From an uncultured Bacteroidota bacterium (GTDB taxonomy: Bacteria; Bacteroidota; Bacteroidia; Flavobacteriales; Flavobacteriaceae), in contig CACJHI010000002.1 of NCBI GenBank assembly GCA_902593165.1, positions 48,842-112,841 on the forward strand: a stretch of 64,000 nucleotides of DNA, written 5' to 3'. Below, one piece after another: positions 11,618-19,808 of this stretch (position 1 is the stretch's first letter; the number at the start of each line of letters is the position of its first letter). A program made the position numbers and the translations under genes. The notes beneath the pieces were generated by a model that saw only the letters and a list, made by a program, of their open reading frames with translations, made no database searches and was not told the DNA's origin.

Positions 11618-12275
11618 TGAATCTTGGAAAAGACTTCTAGAGTCAGAGTTTAATTCAGAATATTTTAAAAAACTAATTTCTTTTATAAAGAAAGAGTACT
11701 CTGCATTTAAATGTTACCCTAAAGGATCTGAGATATTCAATGCATTTGATTGCTGTCCAATTAATAAACTCAAAGTTGTAATTATAGGTCAAGATCCATA
11801 TCATGGAATAAACCAAGCTAATGGTCTATGCTTTTCAGTAAATAAAGGAATATCACATCCACCATCACTAATTAATATTTTAAAGGAAATTGAAAATGAT
11901 CTGAATTTTAAATTTGAGAGTAACAATGGAGATCTCTTTAAATGGGCTAATCAAGGGGTTATGCTTCTAAATGCAACATTAACTGTGAGAGAAGCACTTG
12001 CAGGAAGTCATCAAAATAAAGGGTGGGAAATATTTACTGATAAGGTTATTCAAATTATATCTAATGAAACAAATAATACTGTATTTTTATTATGGGGATC
12101 ATTTGCTAAGAAAAAAAGAAAATTGATTGATGTAAGTAAACATAAGATACTAGAATCAGGTCATCCATCTCCATTAAGTGCAAATAGAGGTTATTGGTTT
12201 GGCAATAAACATTTTAGTAAGTGTAATGAGTATTTAGATAGTTATGGTAAAAAGAAAATTGATTGGTCATTATGA
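11601..12275 (+). CDS. ung: Uracil-DNA glycosylase
   Basis: VVIIGQDPYHGINQANGLCFSV; GHPSPLSANRGYWFGNKHFS. Start overlaps the end of the preceding ORF. Confidence 0.97.
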   Translation: MSVKIDESWKRLLESEFNSEYFKKLISFIKKEYSAFKCYPKGSEIFNAFDCCPINKLKVVIIGQDPYHGINQANGLCFSVNKGISHPPSLINILKEIENDLNFKFESNNGDLFKWANQGVMLLNATLTVREALAGSHQNKGWEIFTDKVIQIISNETNNTVFLLWGSFAKKKRKLIDVSKHKILESGHPSPLSANRGYWFGNKHFSKCNEYLDSYGKKKIDWSL

Positions 12276-14251
12276 AATTTGATGTAAAAGGAATAGATAA
12301 AGATATTCTTATCAATTTATTTCAAAACATGTTGAAGTCTAGAATGATTGAAGAAAAAATGATCATTCTACTGAGACAAGGTAAAGTTTCAAAATGGTTT
12401 AGTGGAATTGGTCAAGAGGCTATATCAACTGGAGTTACAGAGGCTTTGGATATGGATGAGTATATTCTGCCAATGCATAGAAACCTTAGTGTATTTACAT
12501 CAAGAAAAATCCCATTAGATAGATTGTTTGCTCAATGGCAAGGAAAAAATGAAGGATTCACTAAAGGGAGAGATAGAAGCTTTCATTTTGGGACAAATGA
12601 ACACAAAATTGTTGGAATGATTTCTCATTTAGGACCTCAAATGGGAGTGGCTTGTGGAATTGCGCTATCAAATAAACTAAAAAATAATAATCAGGTTACG
12701 GCAGTTTTTACTGGTGATGGAGGAACAAGTCAAGGGGATTTCCATGAAGCTTTAAATTTAGCCTCAACTTGGAATCTGCCAGTAATATTTTGTATTGAAA
12801 ATAATGGGTATGGCCTAAGTACACCAGTAAATGAGCAATATGCAATTGAAAATCTCGCAGATAGAGGTGATTCATATGGAATTGAATCTCATATAATTGA
12901 TGGAAATAATATAATTGATGTTTACAGCTGTGTTAAATCAGTTGTTGAAAATATGAGAAAAGACTCAAAGCCTGTTTTAATTGAATTTAAGACATTTAGG
13001 ATGAAAGGTCATGAAGAGGCAAGTGGTCAAGCTTATATAGACAATAGTATAATAGAGGAGTGGGCTAAAAAAGATCCTATATCTCATTTTGAATCGTTTT
13101 TATTGAAGTCAAAATTTTTATCAAAGAAAGAAATTGATACTATTAAGTCCTCTACTTCTAAAGAAATTGATCAAAACTGGAGTTCTGCTAACTCATACAA
13201 AGAGGTTGACTTTAATATTGAAAATGAGTTAGGGGATGTATATAAAGAACATAATGAAGGAAAATCAGACCCAATAGATGAATCTTTAAGGGAAGTAAGG
13301 CTTGTAGATTCAATAAAGGAGGGTATCTATGAATCAATGGAACAACATGATAATCTTGTAATTATGGGGCAGGATATTGCCGAATATGGTGGTGTATTTA
13401 AAGTCACAGACGGTTTATTTGATAAATATGGAAAAAACAGAGTGTTGAATACGCCTTTATGTGAATCAGTAATATTATCATCTGCATATGGTTTAAGTGT
13501 AGGAGGCTATAAGTCCATCGTAGAGATGCAATTTGCAGACTTTGTTAGCTCAGGTTTTACTGCAGTAGTTAACCTTATAGCTAAGTCAAATTATAGATGG
13601 GCCCAAAACTCTGATATAGTAGTCAGAATGCCTTGTGGAGGAGGAGTAGGGGCAGGTCCATTTCATTCTCAAACAAATGAAGTTTGGTTTACTAAAGTTC
13701 CTGGTTTAAAGGTTGTATACCCATCTCATCCATATGAAGCAAAGGGCTTACTTAATGCATCTATTGATGATCCTAACCCTGTAATGTATTTTGAACATAA
13801 GTTTTTATACAGGACTGTATCTGAAGAAATACCATCATCTAGATACACATTAGAGCTAGGAAAAGGGAAAATTAGAAATATTGGATCAAAAGTGACTATT
13901 GTGAGTTATGGATTAGGTGTTCATTGGGCATTAGGTCTATTGGATAATTATAAAAATCAAGAAATTGAAATTATTGATTTAAATACTCTTGTTCCTTGGG
14001 ATAAAGAACTGGTTTTCAATTCTATAAAGAAGACAGGTAAAGTATTGCTTTTAGGTGAAGATACTCTTTTTAATAGCTATTTAGGAGAGATTTCAGCAGT
14101 AATTAGTGAAGAAATATTTGAACATCTAGATGCTCCTATTGTTAGAGTTGGATCTTTAGACACCCCAGTACCTTTTGCTAAAAATCTGGAAGAAGGATTT
14201 CAAGCAAGCTATAAGTTAAAAGACAAGTTAGAATATCTACTTAACTACTAA
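12272..14251 (+). CDS. Fused 2-oxoacid dehydrogenase E1 alpha + E1 beta
   Basis: TPP motif GDGGTSQGDFHEALN in the N-terminal half; E1 beta GQDIAEYGGVFKVTDGL...TPLCES in the C-terminal half. ATGA overlap with ung stop; ORF track start (12263, TTG) is probably too early. Confidence 0.93.
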   Translation: MKFDVKGIDKDILINLFQNMLKSRMIEEKMIILLRQGKVSKWFSGIGQEAISTGVTEALDMDEYILPMHRNLSVFTSRKIPLDRLFAQWQGKNEGFTKGRDRSFHFGTNEHKIVGMISHLGPQMGVACGIALSNKLKNNNQVTAVFTGDGGTSQGDFHEALNLASTWNLPVIFCIENNGYGLSTPVNEQYAIENLADRGDSYGIESHIIDGNNIIDVYSCVKSVVENMRKDSKPVLIEFKTFRMKGHEEASGQAYIDNSIIEEWAKKDPISHFESFLLKSKFLSKKEIDTIKSSTSKEIDQNWSSANSYKEVDFNIENELGDVYKEHNEGKSDPIDESLREVRLVDSIKEGIYESMEQHDNLVIMGQDIAEYGGVFKVTDGLFDKYGKNRVLNTPLCESVILSSAYGLSVGGYKSIVEMQFADFVSSGFTAVVNLIAKSNYRWAQNSDIVVRMPCGGGVGAGPFHSQTNEVWFTKVPGLKVVYPSHPYEAKGLLNASIDDPNPVMYFEHKFLYRTVSEEIPSSRYTLELGKGKIRNIGSKVTIVSYGLGVHWALGLLDNYKNQEIEIIDLNTLVPWDKELVFNSIKKTGKVLLLGEDTLFNSYLGEISAVISEEIFEHLDAPIVRVGSLDTPVPFAKNLEEGFQASYKLKDKLEYLLNY

Positions 14252-14709
14252 TGATGGATTATTCCAAATTAATTAATTCAATTCATTTACTTGATAAAGA
14301 TACTGATCCTAAATGGGGGAGAATGAACTCCTCAATGATGCTTAAACACTGTTCTGCCTTTATCGACGTATATTTAAACAAGACAAAACTTAACCCTTTG
14401 ATCTTTATTGTAGGATTTGTTTTTGGTATATTTCACAGACTCTATTTAAAGTATATAGTGAGATATAATGTAAAAAACTATATAAAAAACTTACCTACAC
14501 TCAAAGTTTTTAATACCTACCAATGTGAAAATCTTGATTTTGAATTTGAAAAAAATAAGTTGATAAGGGATTTAAAAGAAGTAGAATCCATCAATAAGAA
14601 TTACTTATTTAATAATTTTCACGGAATCGTACCCAACATGGCATTTAAAAAGGTTGTCTACTTTCATACATCATATCATTTATATCAATTTGATGTATAT
14701 AAAACCTAA
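14251..14709 (+). CDS. DUF1569 (DinB-like fold) protein, copy 1
   Basis: LLDKDTDPKWGRMNSSMMLKHCSAF...; aligns by eye with the ORF at 17969-18412. Confidence 0.7.
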   Translation: MMDYSKLINSIHLLDKDTDPKWGRMNSSMMLKHCSAFIDVYLNKTKLNPLIFIVGFVFGIFHRLYLKYIVRYNVKNYIKNLPTLKVFNTYQCENLDFEFEKNKLIRDLKEVESINKNYLFNNFHGIVPNMAFKKVVYFHTSYHLYQFDVYKT

Positions 14710-15149
14710 TTCTTCTTTGTTAGATTTTTATTTAAATCTTTTAGTGAATCATTAATCTCTGTTAGAAGCTTTATGTTTCTTGGTGTTGATACCTTATTAT
14801 TTCTAGGGTCTTCAGCTTGTATTTTTAATTTATTTAGAAACTTTATCACAATAAAAATTGTGAATGCTACAATCATAAAATCTATAAAAGTTTCAATAAA
14901 AAATCCATAGTTTATTGCAACTTCTTCATTAATTATATCACCAGAAGAGCTTATATCAGCTTGCCTTAGAATTATTTTTTTTGAATCTATATTCAACCCA
15001 TTAGAGAGCAGAGAGAGGGGAGGAAGCAATATCTGTTTAACTAATACATCAATTACAGAGTTAAAAGAAGCACCAATTATTATACCAATTGCCATTTCCA
15101 TCATGTTTCCTTTTACAGCAAACTCCTTGAATTCATTAAGTAATTTCAT
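14706..15149 (-). CDS. mscL: Large-conductance mechanosensitive channel
   Basis: MKLLNEFKEFAVKGNMMEMAIGIIIGASFNSVIDVLVKQILLPPL. Confidence 0.95.
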   Translation of the reverse strand: MKLLNEFKEFAVKGNMMEMAIGIIIGASFNSVIDVLVKQILLPPLSLLSNGLNIDSKKIILRQADISSSGDIINEEVAINYGFFIETFIDFMIVAFTIFIVIKFLNKLKIQAEDPRNNKVSTPRNIKLLTEINDSLKDLNKNLTKKN

Positions 15150-15179
15150 TTTTTTCTGTTAATTTAATAATTTAGTTAA

Positions 15180-15584
15180 ATCAAAAGAATTTTTTTTTAC
15201 ATAACGTTACTATTTGTAATAAGTTGCGCTAAGGAAGAATCCAATGCCTCAAATACATTTGTTTCACAGAATATGGATGCTGGGAAGAAAGCGATAGGTG
15301 CAATTGTAACATCTCCAATAACATCTACTTCAGCAGTAACACAGTATAAGTTAACAGTTGGTGCAAACGAAGGTGGAACCGTAAGTTTTGGAGAAACATC
15401 TCTTAGACGTAGGTCAGCTTTTTATATTTATCGTCCAGCTGGAACAGAAGTAACTGTAACTGCAGAGCCAAATGAGGGATACGAATTTTCTGGTTGGTCT
15501 AATGGGTGGATAGGAAATCCAATAACTTGGAAGCTAAACTCAAATGTTGGCTTTTCAGCAGAATTTAAAACTACAGATGATTAA
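15180..15584 (+). CDS. Small lipoprotein with one InlB-B/Listeria-Bacteroides-like repeat (array member 1); start codon uncertain
   Basis: Reading frame open from ATC at 15180 (in-frame TAA at 15177-15179): IKRIFFYITLLFVISCAKEES... = lipoprotein signal with lipobox; repeat domain YKLTVGANEGGTVSFGE...GTEVTVTAEPNEGYEFSGWSNGWIGNPITWKLNSNVGFSAEFKT. First ATG (15273) would lose the signal peptide. Confidence 0.7.
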   Translation: MKRIFFYITLLFVISCAKEESNASNTFVSQNMDAGKKAIGAIVTSPITSTSAVTQYKLTVGANEGGTVSFGETSLRRRSAFYIYRPAGTEVTVTAEPNEGYEFSGWSNGWIGNPITWKLNSNVGFSAEFKTTDD

Positions 15585-16011
15585 AAGACTTACATATATT
15601 TCGTTACTATTTATTCTTGGCTGTACTAAGGGAGAATTACCAGATTCAACTTATACTGGTAATGGTCTGGAACTTGAAGAAATTTATGATTTAACAGTTG
15701 ATACAACTCGTTTAGGTGCTACAGCTTGGGTCCCTGGTACGTATTCACACGATCCTCAAGCAAATAATCACCCCGGATATGGTTTTAATCCACCAGGATG
15801 GCTAAATTTAGAATACAATAAAACATATATATGGGGAGTGGGGTCTTGGGATGAATCTTTACCAGGTGGAACGGATGTGCTTCTTACTGCATTACCAGCT
15901 CTGGGAATGGAATTTCATGAGTGGTCTAATGGTGTAACAGAAAATCCAATATTATTTAAGATGAATTCAGATATAGACCTTACAGCAGTATTTAAATCCA
16001 TAACTGATTAA
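15577..16011 (+). CDS. Small lipoprotein with InlB-B-like repeat (array member 2)
   Basis: MIKRLTYISLLFILGCTKGELP signal + lipobox; C-terminal GMEFHEWSNGVTENPILFKMNSDIDLTAVFK. ATG overlaps the stop of member 1 (ATGATTAA). Confidence 0.78.
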   Translation: MIKRLTYISLLFILGCTKGELPDSTYTGNGLELEEIYDLTVDTTRLGATAWVPGTYSHDPQANNHPGYGFNPPGWLNLEYNKTYIWGVGSWDESLPGGTDVLLTALPALGMEFHEWSNGVTENPILFKMNSDIDLTAVFKSITD

Positions 16012-16348
16012 AAGACTTTTATACATATCATTACTATCCTTTCCTATTTTTATTGGATGTACAAAGGGTGATATGCCACCATCAGACTCTTCTGCTTCTA
16101 AACAACCAGAAAAAGTTGTGTTAACAGCCTATGCAAGTGAAGGTGGATGGATAGGTTCCCCAGGAACTCTTCTTACACGTAGGGATTTTTTTTGGTTAGT
16201 CAGACCACCCGGAACTGAAATAACTATTACTGCAGAACCAGCTGATGGGAATTACTTTGATAAGTGGTCAAATGGGTGGACAGCAAACCCTTTAACTTTT
16301 AAGTTAAATGTAGATATGGAAATTACAGCAGAATTTAAAACAGATTAA
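16004..16348 (+). CDS. Small lipoprotein with InlB-B-like repeat (array member 3), putative CTG start
   Basis: Frame open from CTG at 16004 (in-frame TAA at 16001-16003): (L)IKRLLYISLLSFPIFIGCTKGDMPPS; repeat GTEITITAEPADGNYFDKWSNGWTANPLTFKLNVDMEITAEFKTD. ORF-track ATG at 16073 lies after the lipobox. Confidence 0.7.
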   Translation: MIKRLLYISLLSFPIFIGCTKGDMPPSDSSASKQPEKVVLTAYASEGGWIGSPGTLLTRRDFFWLVRPPGTEITITAEPADGNYFDKWSNGWTANPLTFKLNVDMEITAEFKTD

Positions 16349-16374
16349 ATAGCTTGAATTTCTTAATTAGAGAT

Positions 16375-17949
16375 ATGAAAAAACTTTCTGTATACATAAG
16401 CTTATTGGTTATTCTTAGTTGTGCTAAAGATACCTCAGAAGACGACTCTTCAGTATATGTCTCACCACCCTCAAATACTATAAATACAGGATCACCTTCA
16501 ACAACAGTTACTCAGTATACATTGACAGTAAGTGCAGGAGAGGGGGGGAGTGTGTCTACTTCTGGAGGTACATATAATGATGGCACATCAATTAGTATTG
16601 TAGCTACTCCAAATGAAGGTTATGAATTTGTTGGATGGATTGGATCAGAGTCAACAAGTTCAAGTATAACTTTGACCATAAGCTCAAATGTTACAATAAG
16701 TGCAAATTTTCAAATTGATTGTAGCTATTGGCAAACAGATATTCCAGATTGGAGTCAGACATCATATGAACTTTTTGATATATACTACCCAGAAAATTAT
16801 CAGGATTTAGGCTCACTATTAAACAACCAATGGGGAGGTGAATCTGGAGAATATGGTCTTAATGTTATAAGTGTAGACTATAATAATGATGGCTATATGG
16901 ATATAATTGGTTCCTATAATGATTATTCAAATTTTGTTGATTATCCCAGTGACTATTATGGATATGAAAGAAAACAACTAATAAGATTTTACAAAGGTGG
17001 TTGTGGAGGTAATTTTGAAGTTGATGAATTAAATGATAGTAAATTTCTTGGATTGGTTCATGGAAGAAAGATTCTCTTAGGTGACTTTAATAATGATGAC
17101 TATGTAGATCTTTTTCTTCTTGGTCACGGGTATGATAAGCAGCCATTTAATGGAGAGTTCAACAAGGCATTAATGAGTAATGGAGATGGGAGTTTTTCGG
17201 ATGTTGACTATCAATCTTTTGAATCTTTCTATCATGGAGGTGCTTCTGGAGATATTGATAATGACGGTGACCTAGATATTGTAGCCGTTGATGGTGGGCG
17301 AGGAAAATCACTCATATATCAAAATTTAAATGGTCAACTTGAACCAAATGAAACTCTTATTGATCAAGACCTTATGAATCAAATGTACAATGCGGAGCTT
17401 TTTGATATCAATAATGATGGTTTTATTGATCTAATTGCAGGTGGACATGACTGGTCATGGGGTCAGAATCCAGAATGTGAATGGTGGTATTGTAATACTT
17501 ATGATAATGCACCAGTAATTATATATGGCGATGGAGTTGATTTTATAAATAATGAGTTTCAGAGATTGCCTACCTCAGCTATTGATAAACAAGGTATCGT
17601 TACTAATTTTGAGTTTTTTGATTTTAATAATGATGGTCAGGTTGAAATTATAATAACTAGAACAGGAGATAACATGAATGAAGAACCAGGACTAGCTTGG
17701 GATCAAACTAACTTTTACAACGATTGGTCCATACAAATTCTAAAGCTTGACGGAGAAACCTATAGAGATGCAACTTCAAATTTCATTGATATATATTCTG
17801 GTAACGAACAGTGGATAAGATTTACTAAAATAAAAGATATTGATGATGATGGGACTCTTGAAATGTATAACACATCTAATCCGTATAGTGATCAAGATAA
17901 TTACTTGGAATGGGAGATTTCATCAAATATGTTAATAAAGATTAATTAG
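16375..17949 (+). CDS. Large lipoprotein: InlB-B-like repeat plus FG-GAP/VCBS-type repeats (array member 4)
   Basis: MKKLSVYISLLVILSCAKDTSEDD lipobox; YTLTVSAGEGGSVSTSGGTYNDGTSISIVATPNEGYEFVGWIGSE...; then repeated VDYNNDGYMDIIG, GDFNNDDYVDLFLLG, GDIDNDGDLDIVAVDGG, FDINNDGFIDLIAGG, FDFNNDGQVEIIIT. ORF track start (16354, TTG) is probably too early. Confidence 0.85.
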   Translation: MKKLSVYISLLVILSCAKDTSEDDSSVYVSPPSNTINTGSPSTTVTQYTLTVSAGEGGSVSTSGGTYNDGTSISIVATPNEGYEFVGWIGSESTSSSITLTISSNVTISANFQIDCSYWQTDIPDWSQTSYELFDIYYPENYQDLGSLLNNQWGGESGEYGLNVISVDYNNDGYMDIIGSYNDYSNFVDYPSDYYGYERKQLIRFYKGGCGGNFEVDELNDSKFLGLVHGRKILLGDFNNDDYVDLFLLGHGYDKQPFNGEFNKALMSNGDGSFSDVDYQSFESFYHGGASGDIDNDGDLDIVAVDGGRGKSLIYQNLNGQLEPNETLIDQDLMNQMYNAELFDINNDGFIDLIAGGHDWSWGQNPECEWWYCNTYDNAPVIIYGDGVDFINNEFQRLPTSAIDKQGIVTNFEFFDFNNDGQVEIIITRTGDNMNEEPGLAWDQTNFYNDWSIQILKLDGETYRDATSNFIDIYSGNEQWIRFTKIKDIDDDGTLEMYNTSNPYSDQDNYLEWEISSNMLIKIN

Positions 17950-17968
17950 ATAAATTATTTAATTTCTA

Positions 17969-18412
17969 ATGCAAATAGATAAGTTAATAAAGGCAATAAA
18001 TAAGCTTAATAAAGATTCAAAGCCTAAATGGGGGATAATGAATTCCTCACAGATGCTATGGCATTGTAATAAATTTATAATATTCTATCTTAATGAAAAA
18101 AAATATTCTCCAAACTATATGACTTATATTTTTGGTTCTCTACATTTATTTTTTCTCAGATATATATTGAGGTGGAACTATAAAAAATATCCAAAAAATA
18201 CATCAACATTTAAATTTTTTGATGCAAAGAGATCAAGCAATCTAATTTTTGAAGATGAACAAAAAAAACTTATTGAAAGCTTAAAAAAGGTTAATAGTTA
18301 TAAAGAAAAATATTTAATTAATACATTCCATGGTAAGGTTGATAATTGGACATTAAAAGAAGTAGTCAGTGGACATACAGCATTTCACCTTAATCAATTC
18401 GGGGTTTATTAA
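17969..18412 (+). CDS. DUF1569 (DinB-like fold) protein, copy 2
   Basis: LNKDSKPKWGIMNSSQMLWHCNKFIIFYLNEKKYSP...; paralog of 14251-14709. Confidence 0.7.
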   Translation: MQIDKLIKAINKLNKDSKPKWGIMNSSQMLWHCNKFIIFYLNEKKYSPNYMTYIFGSLHLFFLRYILRWNYKKYPKNTSTFKFFDAKRSSNLIFEDEQKKLIESLKKVNSYKEKYLINTFHGKVDNWTLKEVVSGHTAFHLNQFGVY

Positions 18413-18477
18413 TAAATGTCCTATAATTAATATTATGTAAAACAGGATATGTCTGTTTAAGTTTGTATATTTAAGGT

Positions 18478-18792
18478 ATGATTATATCTACTACCCCTAA
18501 TATTGAAGGAAAACAAGTTTCACAAGTTCTTGGAATAGCTCGTGGAAATACTGTAAGATCAAGAAATGTAGCTAGAGACATCTTTGCTACTTTGAAGAAT
18601 GTTGTTGGTGGAGAAATTGAAGAATACACAAAACTACAAGCACAATCTAGAGAACAAGCGATTAGTAGAATGAAAGATGATGCGAAATCTTTAGGAGCTG
18701 ATGCAATTATTAATGTAAGAATTACTACATCAATGATTATGCAAGGATGCTCTGAGATTATGGCTTATGGAACAGCAGTAAAACTTTCATAG
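18478..18792 (+). CDS. YbjQ-family (heavy-metal-binding / DUF74) protein
   Basis: STTPNIEGKQVSQVLGIARGNTVRSRNVARDI...SLGADAIINVRITTSMIMQGCSEIMAYGTAV. Confidence 0.93.
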   Translation: MIISTTPNIEGKQVSQVLGIARGNTVRSRNVARDIFATLKNVVGGEIEEYTKLQAQSREQAISRMKDDAKSLGADAIINVRITTSMIMQGCSEIMAYGTAVKLS

Positions 18793-18918
18793 ATGAATGA
18801 TTCAGAAATGATTTTTAGTATTGTTATATGGCTAATTATAATAGCATCTTTAATTTATCTTCTAATTAGAAAGATAATTAAAGAAGAAAATGAAGATTTC
18901 GAAAAAAGAGATTATTGA
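18793..18918 (+). CDS. Putative small single-TM protein (41 aa)
   Basis: MNDSEMIFSIVIWLIIIASLIYLLIRKIIKEENEDFEKRDY; ATG directly follows the preceding stop. Below the ORF-track size cutoff. Confidence 0.5.
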   Translation: MNDSEMIFSIVIWLIIIASLIYLLIRKIIKEENEDFEKRDY

Positions 18919-18979
18919 CAATAAAAAAATCCACTATCAAATTAATGATAATGGATTCTTCATCGATTTAGGTTATTAA

Positions 18980-19795
18980 TTAGTTATTACCTAAAATTAT
19001 TGGTAAACCATTCTCCCCTGATCCTACAACGATAACCTTTGCATTTGGCGATTCAGCAAGCTTTAATGTAGCCTCAATACCTTTTTCTTGAAGGATTCTA
19101 TCAGTTAAAGATGCACTAAGAATTCTGTTAGCTATTGCTTTACCCTCAGCGTCAATTCTTTGTCTTTCAGCTTCTTGCTCAGCCTTAACAAGTCTAAATT
19201 CATATTCAAGAGCTTCTTGTTCTTGAACTAGTTTTCTCTCAATACCTTCTTTAATAGCAGTTGGTAATGTAACATCTCTTACAAGAACAGAATTTAATTG
19301 AATGTATTGTCCTAAAACATCATCTCTAGTTTCAATAAAAATTTCATTCTGTATAGCATCTCTTTTTGTAGAATAAAGTTGCTCTGGTGTATATCTTCCA
19401 ACAACACTTCTTGCTACTGCTCTTATATTAGGAAGTAAAACAGAGTTTAAATAATTCTCTCCCTTAGTTTGGTGTAATAAACCTAACTGGTCATAAAGTG
19501 GTTGATATAATACTGATACATCAATAGTTATTTCAAGACCATTTGAAGATAAAACTTGCATGCTTTCAAGAACCTCTTGTTGCTTCACATTATATATAAC
19601 AATCCTGTTCCATGGTGCAATAATTTTAAACCCCTCACCTTTTGGCGGAGCATCAGTCACAACACCACCTCCTAGAGTTTTAAATAATACTCCAGCTTCA
19701 CCTGATCCAATATTTACAGATGATCTAGATATGAATACAATTAGTAATAGTGATAATAAAATAATAGGTAAACCTATGTTTGGTAAATTTTTCAT
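18980..19795 (-). CDS. SPFH/prohibitin-family membrane protein
   Basis: N-terminal TM; VNIGSGEAGVLFKTLGGG; LLPNIRAVARSVVGRYTPEQLYSTKRDAIQNEI; helical AEQEAERQRIDAEGKAIANRI. Confidence 0.92.
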   Translation of the reverse strand: MKNLPNIGLPIILLSLLLIVFISRSSVNIGSGEAGVLFKTLGGGVVTDAPPKGEGFKIIAPWNRIVIYNVKQQEVLESMQVLSSNGLEITIDVSVLYQPLYDQLGLLHQTKGENYLNSVLLPNIRAVARSVVGRYTPEQLYSTKRDAIQNEIFIETRDDVLGQYIQLNSVLVRDVTLPTAIKEGIERKLVQEQEALEYEFRLVKAEQEAERQRIDAEGKAIANRILSASLTDRILQEKGIEATLKLAESPNAKVIVVGSGENGLPIILGNN

Positions 19796-19808
19796 TTAAA
19801 TTTAATTT

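Noticed and set aside
12272-14251. Fused E1 alpha/E1 beta dehydrogenase as novel
   Set aside because: Such single-chain E1 fusions are already known in Bacteroidota; unremarkable beyond the ATGA overlap with ung.
18928-18957. Stem-loop AATCCACTATCA...TGATAATGGATT as a terminator
   Set aside because: One mismatch, and the stretch may be coding for a small peptide; not called as a feature.
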